From the IMG/VR virus record IMGVR_UViG_3300039106_000001, positions 1 to 22,609 of that record: 22,609 bases of DNA. One strand, written 5' to 3'. This stretch comes from a virus. A program made the translations under genes and the position numbers. Under the pieces are notes generated by a model. It was not told the DNA's origin. It did no database searches and worked only from the letters and a program-made list of their open reading frames with translations. This document shows positions 14,356-21,803 of the stretch, one piece after another. Position 1 is the stretch's first letter. Every line of letters starts with the position of its first letter.

Positions 14356-14645
14356 TCATCACCCCAGGGCAAACCTTTTGCAATCTTGGGAGCCTTTTGT
14401 TCAGCAATCTGAGCCTCCAAAGCGGCCTCTACAGCCTCTTTATCCACAGACTGCCACACCCAGGCCAACACATCAGCTTGAGTCAAAGAATCATAGGAAA
14501 CAGTGGGTTCACCTGTCCATGAGCAAGTGTTAATGACAGATGCTGAGTAATCTCCATCTGTTGCAACTGCTTGCCAGTGGGCCGTGGTGACAAAACCATC
14601 AGAGGTTTGTCGGTCAAGTTGGGAGATAGTCCAAGTGACTGCCAT
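14352..14645 (-). CDS. Small phage protein near fibre genes (97 aa), unknown function
   Basis: A 97-residue protein. The N-terminal half is beta-prone with aromatic residues (AVTWTISQLDRQTSDGFVTT, AHWQAVATDGDYSASV), followed by a helical, acidic C-terminal half (ADVLAWVWQSVDKEAVEAAL) and a final PWGDE. This layout resembles small proteins often found right after phage tail-fibre genes (I recall a DUF7936-type family, not verified). AAAGGAG stands 7 bases before the ATG and overlaps the end of the S74 fibre gene. Fibre assembly or chaperone functions are possible from position only. Confidence 0.65.
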   Translation of the reverse strand: MAVTWTISQLDRQTSDGFVTTAHWQAVATDGDYSASVINTCSWTGEPTVSYDSLTQADVLAWVWQSVDKEAVEAALEAQIAEQKAPKIAKGLPWGDE

Positions 14646-14647
14646 GT

Positions 14648-15943
14648 TTATGCTCCTTTAAGCGCCGCTACATCGGCTTGCAGTTTGGTGATGAGGGCTT
14701 GTTGTTCTTGGATGGCTTTTACCAACACAGGAATCAGGTCTTGTCGCACAGACTTGTAGCGTTCTTCGCCTTCTGGTGCTGGGTCACGCCATTCGTCAAT
14801 CAAGTCGGGGAATACTTCCTCAAACTCTTGAGCGATAAATCCACGAGCGTTTTTGATGTCAGCGCCTTTGCCTTCTTTCCAATCGTACAGGCGAGGCTTC
14901 AATGCCATCACTTCTGCAAGGCCAGCATCTAAATCACGCACATTTTCTTTGAATCGTATATCTGAGATTGCGCTGATTGTGGTACTAGTTGCAAAAATTG
15001 TCCCGCCAGCACCGACATAAAATCTAAAAGCACCCGCACCAGTTGAATACAACTCATAAGTTGTCAACTGCGCGTTTGTAGTGTTTGCCGTAGTAACGCA
15101 AGCAACTTGACCAGAAGTCAGTAATTTAAACCCTGCGCCAGCATTTTCATTGGAATTCGTAGTCCCCACCAGCAAGTTACCGCTGGAGTCGATACGGGCT
15201 TTTTCCCCATATCCACCAGAAGCAAATACAAGGTTTGCATTGGCTTGAATAGCCATATCAGCGGCAGCACCTGATGTGATGTTTCCAGCGCCGTTACCAA
15301 TACCGCCTCGCAATGTGCCGTTGTTTGCAAACTCAAGTGACAAACCGCTTGATGCACCGCCACTATTTATGCGACCAACAGTATCGCCACTTGCTTCAAA
15401 GATGAATTTACGATTGCTAGGCAAAGTCGTAGTCCCCACCAGCAAATTCCCACTAGCATCAAGGGTCATTGCTTGGGTGAAGGTGATGTTAGCCCCTGCT
15501 GTGCCGGAGGCAGCGGTAAACCATTGGTGAGCGCCAGCACTTTGCCCATAAGCTGTTGCAGTATTGGTATTTAGATATTTGTTGTTTGTGCCATCCCAGT
15601 AAAAATTGGAACCCAAAAAAGTTCCGTTTGCACCGGCATTGTTGTACAGCGAAGTGCCAAGTCCAATTTGTATGGCTTTAAACGAGCCGCCCCAAGCACT
15701 AGGAGTAACACCAACACCCAAATTCGTGCCATCAAACACCAATGCACTGCCCGATGTAACTGCTTTGCTTCCATTCAGGTAAGCAACCCCGTTGGCTGTA
15801 CCGCTGGTCAGAATAGGATTCTGTGCAAGAGTTGCAACTTGACCAGTGCTAATGCTGACTGCTTGAGTCGTTCCATTGGTTTGAATAGCCAATGCCCCTG
15901 CACTTGCTACTGCGCCATCAGTTAAAGAAACTTGAGTTGCCAT
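14648..15943 (-). CDS. Tail fibre/spike with C-terminal S74 intramolecular chaperone
   Basis: A 431-residue protein. Residues 1-325 are low-charge, beta-rich, T/G/A/N-rich sequence typical of trimeric fibre shafts, with an imperfect internal repeat (ASGNLLVGTT and SSGNLLVGTT, nearly 90 residues apart, also visible in the DNA near 15165-15190 and 15428-15460). The C-terminus from about S327 (SDIRFKENVRDLDAGLAEV, then LKPRLYDWKEG, ARGFIAQEFEEVFPDLI, YKSVRQDLIPVLVKAIQEQ) is a Peptidase_S74 domain, which folds the trimer and then cuts itself off just before the S-D-x-R-x-K motif. The last helix is coiled coil. It follows the other fibre gene in the operon with an AAAGGAA ribosome site. It probably contacts the host receptor; no glycan-hydrolase motif is evident. 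Confidence 0.88.
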   Translation of the reverse strand: MATQVSLTDGAVASAGALAIQTNGTTQAVSISTGQVATLAQNPILTSGTANGVAYLNGSKAVTSGSALVFDGTNLGVGVTPSAWGGSFKAIQIGLGTSLYNNAGANGTFLGSNFYWDGTNNKYLNTNTATAYGQSAGAHQWFTAASGTAGANITFTQAMTLDASGNLLVGTTTLPSNRKFIFEASGDTVGRINSGGASSGLSLEFANNGTLRGGIGNGAGNITSGAAADMAIQANANLVFASGGYGEKARIDSSGNLLVGTTNSNENAGAGFKLLTSGQVACVTTANTTNAQLTTYELYSTGAGAFRFYVGAGGTIFATSTTISAISDIRFKENVRDLDAGLAEVMALKPRLYDWKEGKGADIKNARGFIAQEFEEVFPDLIDEWRDPAPEGEERYKSVRQDLIPVLVKAIQEQQALITKLQADVAALKGA

Positions 15944-15956
15944 GATTTACTTTCCT

Positions 15957-17732
15957 TTAAGGTGTTCCATTTGCAACAATGTTGGTTGCAGATGTAATGA
16001 CTCCAGTTGAAGACATTGATGCAATAGTCGTTGCCCCATACTTGAACAACAACTTTCCACCACTTTCTTCAATTGAGAAGTTGGTTGTTGCCACTGAACC
16101 AGCAGAACCAGTGGTGTTTTGATTGAGTGTAGGCACATCACTGGCAGCCATTGCCCTGAATGTTGGCACTCCAGAAGCACCATTAGGAGCCGCCAGGAAA
16201 TACTTGGCAGTCTTGGAGGCATAAGGATTTAGAGTGTCTCCATAAGAAGATGCCAAGGCAACAGTGATAGAACCAGCGCCATTGGAAACACTGATACCAG
16301 TTCCAGCAGTCAATGTGTGCTTTTCCCACAATGCAGTTGACTCGTTGTAAATCAGAGTCTGTCCATTCGTAGGATTTTGAGCCGCAACATTGTGCAACTC
16401 ATCTAGTTCATATCCGTTTTGGACTCGGACATACAAACGACCATTACCACTATTGGCTCTTTCAACAACGCCAATATAAACAAGGTGGTTAGGCGCATAC
16501 GGCTTTGTGCTTGTCAGCGTTCCTGCTGTTGCACCAAGATACAAAGTATCCCCAGGCGAATATGCACCCAGATTCAAACCATCTTGAACACCCTGGCATA
16601 AAACCATGCCAGTTTGGTTTGCACCAATGTTTTCAGCACAAAGTCCAAGGGTTTTGGCAGATGTGGCATCACCAGAGTTTGAGGCCAACTTGACCGACAC
16701 GCGATCACCTTGAGCCGCATACATATAGACAGGCTGACCCTTTGTAATGGTCACAGACTCTGCATTGGTCACATAGGCATACAAGGTCTGCCCAATGTCG
16801 GCAGCAACATCAGCAGTCAATCCAACAGTTAGGGTTGTCTGAGTGTTATCCCAATACAATTTGCCAATTGCATTGGTGACTGTTGCGGCAGTATCAAACT
16901 GGATGAAATCAGGTGATGAAATGCCACCAATGATTCCTGTCATTGATGTGATGTTGTCGTTGGCTCCAGCAATAGCCCAACTTTGGTCAATCTTTTGCCA
17001 AGCAGTGCCATTGAAAATCAACCAATCGCCAGCTTTCCAATCAGTGATTCCATCAAGATTGGTGGAGCCTGGAGTGCTGACAACATAGTACCAGTTGGTA
17101 GTACCAGCTCCAGAGGCAAGAGTGGGAGAGTTTGTAGATGCGTTCCAAGTGCCTTTGTAGACCAAGCCACCGCTGATGGCATTGATCTGAGTTTGAAGGC
17201 TTGCTAGAGTATCAAGTACATACTGAGAAGTGCCGCCACCATTAGTAATGACTTTGATGCGTTCAGCAATATCAAAAGGAACAACCTCACCAGCATTAAC
17301 TTCACGACCATCATCAAAAACGATAATGAGGCTACCATCAAAATCAATGCGAGCAGAGGCAACACCAGTGCCGTTAGCACCATCGACTCCATCACGCCCA
17401 GGAACACCATCTCGACCTCTTGGCCCTGTTGTTCCTGCTGGCCCTTGTTTGCCATCTCGTCCGTCTTTGCCATCTTTGCCATCCCGTCCATCTTGAATAG
17501 CGGAAACTTTGCTTTGAATCTCAGTGTTCAACAGAGCAAACTTTTGCTCCATGTCAGACCTGATCTTCTTTAAGCCCTGGATAACAAGTTCAGCACCTTT
17601 ACCAATAGACTCGCTCTTGGCCTTGGCAATCTTTTCAGCCGCAGATTGTTGCAAAGCAGTAATGATTTCCATCTGCTGTTCAGCAGAGATTCCATCAATT
17701 CCTAGCTTACGCTCAAGATCAGAAATGTCCAT
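15957..17732 (-). CDS. Collagen-like tail fibre protein (591 aa)
   Basis: A 591-residue fibre. Residues 1-80 form a helical coiled-coil-like region (EIITALQQSAAEKIAKAK); residues 82-123 are fourteen Gly-X-Y triplets (GRDGKDGKDGRDGKQGPAG and on), a collagen-like triple helix. Then comes a beta-rich segment with YKGTWNAST near 192-200, STNLDGITDWKAGDWLIFNG near 223-242, and a long beta section with repeats of small residues. The last 41 residues duplicate the C-terminus of the 90-residue protein at 7266-7538. The ATG abuts the portal stop with no gap (TAAATG). Its place between portal and scaffold is unusual, since fibre genes usually sit at the end of the structural operon. Fibre identity is well supported; which end binds the tail is inference. 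Confidence 0.85.
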   Translation of the reverse strand: MDISDLERKLGIDGISAEQQMEIITALQQSAAEKIAKAKSESIGKGAELVIQGLKKIRSDMEQKFALLNTEIQSKVSAIQDGRDGKDGKDGRDGKQGPAGTTGPRGRDGVPGRDGVDGANGTGVASARIDFDGSLIIVFDDGREVNAGEVVPFDIAERIKVITNGGGTSQYVLDTLASLQTQINAISGGLVYKGTWNASTNSPTLASGAGTTNWYYVVSTPGSTNLDGITDWKAGDWLIFNGTAWQKIDQSWAIAGANDNITSMTGIIGGISSPDFIQFDTAATVTNAIGKLYWDNTQTTLTVGLTADVAADIGQTLYAYVTNAESVTITKGQPVYMYAAQGDRVSVKLASNSGDATSAKTLGLCAENIGANQTGMVLCQGVQDGLNLGAYSPGDTLYLGATAGTLTSTKPYAPNHLVYIGVVERANSGNGRLYVRVQNGYELDELHNVAAQNPTNGQTLIYNESTALWEKHTLTAGTGISVSNGAGSITVALASSYGDTLNPYASKTAKYFLAAPNGASGVPTFRAMAASDVPTLNQNTTGSAGSVATTNFSIEESGGKLLFKYGATTIASMSSTGVITSATNIVANGTP

Positions 17733-19793
17733 TTAGGTCAATTCCCTGGAAAGACGATTGAGAAACTCATCTTCAACGCTCGACATTTTGCCCTTCTTGT
17801 CAGCCATTTGCAACTCGACAATCTTGGACTTGTTCTTAATGTCAGCTTCTTTGAGCATCAGTTCAGCAATCTTAACCCGCTTATCAAACTCTTTTGAGCC
17901 AGCATCGTCTTGATTGGGCAGATTCTTGGTCATTGCCGCCATGTTCTTGGCCTGAACTTCTTGCGGCATCAACTGAGCCTCAACTTGCAACTTCTGAGCC
18001 TCGGCACGATTTTGTTCAGCCTGCGTGGTTTGAACAGCAATCTGAGCCTGGGCCGCTTGCAATGCCAGTTGTTGCTGGAGTTGAGCAATTTGCTGTGCCT
18101 GCGGATCAGGTTGGCTCATCTTGTCCAACATCTCCATCAGTTGATAGCGGTTTGTCAGAGAAGAATTAGCCAAAATACCCTTGAGAATTACTGGCAACAC
18201 AGGTGTATTGGGGCCAAGGGTCTGGAGCAACCCAATGAACTGCTGTTGTTCGTACTCACGGGCAATGATGCCCAGGGTAGCGGTCGGAATGAAGGTCATG
18301 TCCACAGAGGGATAACGCTCTGGGTCAAACTGCATATACCTGAAAGCCGCCTTTTGGATGAAGGGAATCAGGAAGTCCTCTTGGAAGTTCACCAAAGTGC
18401 GCTTGTACTTCTTGATGATGGATGCCACTGCCATCGACATGCCACCTTGAGAACCATCACGCGAGACTTGCGAAACCATGCCCTGAGAATCCAAAGTTCC
18501 AGTGGATTGCAGGAGCATTCGCTCAAAATCTTTGGCTGTGGCTAGGTTATTGCCATCAGTCTGCCCAAACTTAAAGGGATACAGAATCTCTGAAGGTGCG
18601 CCATTGGTGAGAATCGCTTTCCCAGGCTTGACTTCAAACTTAGCACCACGGGGTAGACGGGTTGCATCCATCGCAATCATGGGGCTAGTAGTCAGCGCCA
18701 ATGAATCCAAGTGCGAACGAATCTGAGCATCAATAGCCTTCTGCATATTGAAGGCTTTTTCCACTGTGCCACGGCCCAAAAGACGATTAGGAACAGTATC
18801 ATCTTGATAAGCCAAGACAGGGCGATCCTTCATCATGTAAGGATTTGCCTCTGCTTTGAGCAATTGACCATCATTGGCAATCACCACAATAGCCTCAACC
18901 ATGTCTGTGTAGTCTTCAGCGGCTGAATTCTCAGGAAACAACTCAACAACTTCTTTGTTTTCCTTGAGGTTTTCCAGGTATTCACGAGGAACCAAGCCGT
19001 AATAGGTCAGCAACAGCACCTTTTCGTCTTGGTACTGACTAACCTCTTGGGTCGGTTCCAAGTCGGTGTCTTCGTAGGTGGGCGTAATGTCTACTTTGCG
19101 ATAGATGCCGCGCTCAATACCTTCAACAATCTTGTGGATAGAGATGTATTTCTCGATTGCTACGCCCATGCAGTCATCGATGGATGTACCGTTAGGGTCA
19201 AACAGGAAGTTTTTTGGGTTTACAGGTGAAATCTTGACCGCAATCCGGTCTTTTTCCACAACTCCAATGGCAGCTTGACCAATTTGGCCTGGAATAGGCT
19301 GTGTGGAGGGGACATACTGCTTTTCAGTCTTGACGATGATCTCGCCAATGCCTGTGCCGTAGATTTCTGCCATCAACTCAATCTGGTCAATGGATTTCCT
19401 GATCTTGTCCCGCTTGAAATCCTCCATCAACTGGGCTTTGATGATGCCCACATCGATGGGATTGTTGTTCACATCCCGAATATCGTCTTGAATGTCAAAG
19501 AACTCGCCTTGACCAAAGATTGCCTCCATGATTTCGGCATGGCGGGTTTCTACGGCTTGTTGGGTGGCAGGGGTTACGATGCGTGAACGCTCAGACTCAC
19601 GGGTTTTGTCTTCAGAAGCCCACTGACCACGAAAGATTCGCTCGTATTCAAGCCAATCAGGGAGGAAGTTGGTGTCTCGGTAGTCGCGCCAGCGGTTGCA
19701 ATGGTCAACAACAAAATCAGTCAGTTCTTTATCAGCCTCAGTAGGCTCATAAAACTCATTTTGTTCCAGCTTTTCTTGCTTATCTGTTGCCAT
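17733..19793 (-). CDS. Portal protein (P22-like)
   Basis: A 686-residue portal. The start at 19791-19793 is chosen because its ATG shares one base with the terminase stop (TAATG) and has GGGGG 5 bases ahead; a frame-open ATG at 19826 adds an unlikely overlap. It forms the dodecameric ring through which DNA is packaged. The central block VPNRLLGRGTVEKAFNMQKA followed by IDAQIRSHLDSLALTTSPMI is characteristic of portal stems and clips. An N-terminal helical region (FVVDHCNRWRDYRDTNFLPD) matches P22-type portals. The C-terminal part (from about residue 570) is a long glutamine/alanine coiled coil (QIAQLQQQLALQAAQAQ), equivalent to the P22 barrel extension. Length and position after the large terminase agree. 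Confidence 0.9.
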   Translation of the reverse strand: MATDKQEKLEQNEFYEPTEADKELTDFVVDHCNRWRDYRDTNFLPDWLEYERIFRGQWASEDKTRESERSRIVTPATQQAVETRHAEIMEAIFGQGEFFDIQDDIRDVNNNPIDVGIIKAQLMEDFKRDKIRKSIDQIELMAEIYGTGIGEIIVKTEKQYVPSTQPIPGQIGQAAIGVVEKDRIAVKISPVNPKNFLFDPNGTSIDDCMGVAIEKYISIHKIVEGIERGIYRKVDITPTYEDTDLEPTQEVSQYQDEKVLLLTYYGLVPREYLENLKENKEVVELFPENSAAEDYTDMVEAIVVIANDGQLLKAEANPYMMKDRPVLAYQDDTVPNRLLGRGTVEKAFNMQKAIDAQIRSHLDSLALTTSPMIAMDATRLPRGAKFEVKPGKAILTNGAPSEILYPFKFGQTDGNNLATAKDFERMLLQSTGTLDSQGMVSQVSRDGSQGGMSMAVASIIKKYKRTLVNFQEDFLIPFIQKAAFRYMQFDPERYPSVDMTFIPTATLGIIAREYEQQQFIGLLQTLGPNTPVLPVILKGILANSSLTNRYQLMEMLDKMSQPDPQAQQIAQLQQQLALQAAQAQIAVQTTQAEQNRAEAQKLQVEAQLMPQEVQAKNMAAMTKNLPNQDDAGSKEFDKRVKIAELMLKEADIKNKSKIVELQMADKKGKMSSVEDEFLNRLSRELT

Positions 19794-21052
19794 TAAACCC
19801 CCGATATGATGTCTACAGGCTCCCATTCATCATCTTCTTCACCCTCAAAGTAAGATGTGACCGCCAGTTGGTCAATATAACTCAAAGCATCGGGTAGGTC
19901 ATCATGTACGCCATTGGCAGGAAACATCAAGAGTTGATCGGTAAATGCGTCCCAATCTTCTTCAGAGTTCAGCACAATTCGCCCATGCTCAAACCGCCCT
20001 TGGAGACTCCAGATAATCCTGTCAGCCTTTTTCCTGTTGCCATGCGTTAGGTCAACTATGTGCGAATATACATTATTTTTCCGCATCAAGTCACTGAGAT
20101 ACGGCAAAACAGCGTTTTTCAGTGCCCCGCGCTCGATTCCCACCGAAATTGGCCTGTAATCGCGCATTTTCATCAGGATTTTGGCAGCAGTCTCCCGAAT
20201 GTCCCACCGCCCGTGGTCAATCTCTTTGACAAACCACTTGCCATCATCAGTGACTTTGACCACCGCAATGGCGCTCTCATCTAGCCTTTTCTTGGCATTC
20301 GCAGCTTGTTTAGCCACTTCTTCAAATCCTGCCAAGTCGATTGCAATGAAGTAACTACCATAGTCAGGTTCCACACCATATTTGATCCATTCTTCCTTGA
20401 AAACATCGCTTCCAGCATTGTCAAAAGAGGCTAAGTATTCCTGTTTGAAGGCAAAGGAACTTAGCGTTTTCTTGGCAGACTCAATCTCATCTGGGTCTAT
20501 CAGTGGATTGTCCTTGGTTGTGAAGTGCCAGGACTTCCAATCAGCATCAGACCCATCTTGGCCCTTCTTGAACAAGTCGTAGAACCAGTTGCGCCCCTTT
20601 GGAGTACCGATGAATATGGCTCTGCCCTTTTTGTCTGCCAGTGATGCCCTGATAACTTGTTCCCAAGTCTCTGGCTTAATGTCCGCAACCTCGTCTAGCA
20701 CCGCATAGGTAAGAGACACACCACGCAAAGTATCTGGTCTATCAGCGCCACGAACATAAATCTTTGCACCATTTATCATGGTTATGTCCATGTTGTTGAT
20801 GTGACTAGACTGAATCACATCACGCCCAATCTCCATCAGCACATCCCAGATAATCTGTCGTGCCTGCCCATTGGTGGGAGCCACATACAGAACTGCGCTC
20901 CCTGCTGGGCAACGCAATGCTTCGATGATGAGAGTGGTAGCGGCTAGTCTTGACTTACCGCAACGCCGACCAGCAGCCACAATCTTGAACCTTGTTTTGT
21001 CAGCAAAGACGACTTGTTGCCAAGGCAAGAGTGAGAAGTCAAGATCAGCCAT
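19793..21052 (-). CDS. Terminase large subunit (packaging ATPase and nuclease)
   Basis: A 419-residue terminase that pumps DNA into the prohead and cuts concatemers. ATPase: Walker A AGRRCGKS at 27-34, Walker B AVLDE at 117-121 with catalytic E121, and coupling motif GTPKG at 149-153. RNase H-like nuclease: D239 in AIDLAG, D258, E307 in GIERG, and D384/D385/D388 in HDDLPDAL, supplying the acidic metal ligands. All key residues are intact, so the enzyme should be active. The start overlaps the preceding small-terminase candidate by 8 bases. The length of 419 residues is in the compact range for TerL. Gene order small terminase, large terminase, portal is canonical. Confidence 0.95.
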   Translation of the reverse strand: MADLDFSLLPWQQVVFADKTRFKIVAAGRRCGKSRLAATTLIIEALRCPAGSAVLYVAPTNGQARQIIWDVLMEIGRDVIQSSHINNMDITMINGAKIYVRGADRPDTLRGVSLTYAVLDEVADIKPETWEQVIRASLADKKGRAIFIGTPKGRNWFYDLFKKGQDGSDADWKSWHFTTKDNPLIDPDEIESAKKTLSSFAFKQEYLASFDNAGSDVFKEEWIKYGVEPDYGSYFIAIDLAGFEEVAKQAANAKKRLDESAIAVVKVTDDGKWFVKEIDHGRWDIRETAAKILMKMRDYRPISVGIERGALKNAVLPYLSDLMRKNNVYSHIVDLTHGNRKKADRIIWSLQGRFEHGRIVLNSEEDWDAFTDQLLMFPANGVHDDLPDALSYIDQLAVTSYFEGEEDDEWEPVDIISGV

Positions 21053-21437
21053 TTTTTGGTTCTATGTCGATTACATCTTCAACTGGTTCAATCTCTACGC
21101 CACCAATGCCAGTGATGTTGATGGTGACAGCATTTCTTTGCTTGCCCTCTTTCTCAAACAAGCTGACAGGAAGCATCCGATCCATACAGAGTTTGAGCAT
21201 AGCGGCCTGGGCAGGGTGTTCGTCATTCATTGCAATCTCAATTGCTTTGTGAACAACATTGGAGCCTGCGCTGTTTATCAGGAGGTCTTTGAGTTCTTTG
21301 ATGCGCTGAACTTCAGTCTTTGGCAGAAGTGCTGCGGGCCTATCGGCATAGGTAGACATGGTGAACTTCTTGTTCACAGACCCCTTGGGCCGACCTTTTT
21401 TCTTCAGGTTGTTTGGCAGTGCATCAATCACATTCAT
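21045..21437 (-). CDS. Putative terminase small subunit
   Basis: A 130-residue protein directly before the large terminase. The N-terminus is basic with an AT-hook-like core (KKKGRPKGSVNKKF, about residues 12-25), suitable for DNA contact. A helical middle (KTEVQRIKELKDLLINSAG, then AIEIAMNDEHPAQAAMLKLC) follows, and a C-terminus with acidic residues (EIEPVEDVIDIEPK) could bind the large subunit. No classical helix-turn-helix can be named with certainty, so the assignment rests largely on position and size. The ATG at 21435-21437 has only a weak ribosome site (GGTAAAG), perhaps because translation is coupled to the small ORF that overlaps it by 14 bases. Confidence 0.7.
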   Translation of the reverse strand: MNVIDALPNNLKKKGRPKGSVNKKFTMSTYADRPAALLPKTEVQRIKELKDLLINSAGSNVVHKAIEIAMNDEHPAQAAMLKLCMDRMLPVSLFEKEGKQRNAVTINITGIGGVEIEPVEDVIDIEPKNG

Positions 21438-21531
21438 ACTTTACCCATTTATGGAAGTAGTATAGGTTGTTGGCGAACCAGTCGTCATCTGGTTTGGGGC
21501 GCTTGACTGCATTCGCTCCCGTTGCAGACAC
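21424..21531 (-). CDS. Small ORF before the terminase genes (35 codons from GTG)
   Basis: A 35-residue reading frame ending at a TGA 14 bases inside the small-terminase gene. Its C-terminal part looks protein-like: KRPKPDDDWFANNLYYFHKW, then VKYECD. The 14-base overlap with the next gene is the same size as the overlaps in the left-end membrane-gene cluster. The only plausible start is the GTG at 21529-21531, without a clear ribosome site; the frame is open for 17 more codons upstream without ATG, GTG or TTG. Another frame has ATG with GGGAG just ahead of it but encodes only 23 ordinary residues. The gene may be real with an atypical start, or a remnant. Function unknown. Confidence 0.4.
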   Translation of the reverse strand: MSATGANAVKRPKPDDDWFANNLYYFHKWVKYECD

Positions 21532-21655
21532 GGGTGTTTGACTAGAACCACGACACCAACACGGCTGGAGATTGGTGAGGAATTACCAGGGGCGGCGCAA
21601 GACCTAAGTCGGCAACCGCATGAACCAGTCAATCCCCATGCGTCTTGGCGATAGC

Positions 21656-21684
21656 AATGTAACTCACTTTGTTTTGTTTGACAA
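21656..21684 (-). promoter_or_regulatory. Possible minus-strand promoter for the structural operon
   Basis: On the minus strand TTGTCA (21684-21679), 17 bases, TACATT (21661-21656). The -35 matches five of six and the -10 four of six consensus bases. It is the best candidate I see upstream of the terminase genes. Its -35 occupies the same bases as the -35 of the stronger plus-strand promoter. Confidence 0.3.
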
Positions 21685-21706
21685 GTGGGGTAAACCCTTA
21701 TATAAT
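21678..21706 (+). promoter_or_regulatory. Perfect-consensus sigma70 promoter
   Basis: TTGACA (21678-21683), a 17-base spacer, TATAAT (21701-21706): exact match to the bacterial housekeeping consensus with optimal spacing. The expected start is A21713 or adjacent. The spacer contains a short inverted repeat GGG-TAAA-CCC (21688-21697) that might be a binding site. It should be recognised by unmodified host polymerase, so it could be active early in infection or in a lysogen. It drives the structured RNA at 21713-21803. Confidence 0.8.
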
Positions 21707-21712
21707 CTCACC

Positions 21713-21803
21713 ATCTGTTCTAGCCAGATAAAGCCTTTTAGAAGTGGTACAGCCCTGGGGATACTCGGGGGCTAGACTGTATCACCCCTAAAGGGCTTTT
21801 TTT
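21713..21803 (+). ncRNA. Candidate small structured RNA ending in an intrinsic terminator
   Basis: About 90 nt from the predicted start to the T-tract. Hairpin 1: ATCTG (21713-21717) pairs with CAGAT (21725-21729), loop TTCTAGC. Hairpin 2 begins at the very next base: 21730-21741 pairs with 21788-21799 (12 bp including one G-U), a 2x2 internal loop, then GTGGTACAG (21744-21752) with CTGTATCAC (21777-21785; 9 bp with one G-U), enclosing a 24-base loop. TCTAGCC (21719-21725) in loop 1 is complementary over seven bases to GGCTAGA (21770-21776) in loop 2; six of these are loop bases, allowing a kissing interaction. Seven T follow. I recognise no known RNA class. It may be a free-standing RNA or a leader of the HNH gene. 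A 51-codon ORF covers the region but lacks a ribosome site. Confidence 0.6.
21730..21803 (+). terminator. Intrinsic terminator closing the small RNA
   Basis: The 12-bp outer stem AAAGCCTTTTAG / CTAAAGGGCTTT (one G-U) is followed by TTTTTTT (21797-21803, partly paired with the stem base). Its 3' arm is close to the tract as required for intrinsic termination. The next base is the A of the HNH start codon, so HNH expression would depend on read-through. Confidence 0.65.

Noticed and set aside
19794-19826. Longer portal start giving an extra 11 residues (MGACRHHIGGL).
   Set aside because: It would be encoded inside the terminase gene, whereas the ATG at 19793 has a GGGGG site and a one-base overlap with the terminase stop.
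21441-21632. Minus-strand 63-codon frame before the small terminase.
   Set aside because: It starts with TTG, has low-complexity S/T/P composition, and a different frame in the same place encodes the more protein-like DDDWFANNLYYF sequence.
21713-21729. Hairpin with 5-bp stem and 7-base loop TTCTAGC resembling a tRNA anticodon arm with CUA.
   Set aside because: No acceptor, D or T arms around it, so it is not a tRNA. The likeness is treated as coincidental; the loop is better explained by its complement in the second hairpin.
21620-21775. Plus-strand 51-codon ORF (MNQSIPMRLGDSNVTHFVLF and on) covering the promoter and much of the small RNA.
   Set aside because: The sequence looks somewhat protein-like, but there is no ribosome site, and the region is better explained by an exact consensus promoter and a terminator-ended RNA. 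A homologue search would settle it.
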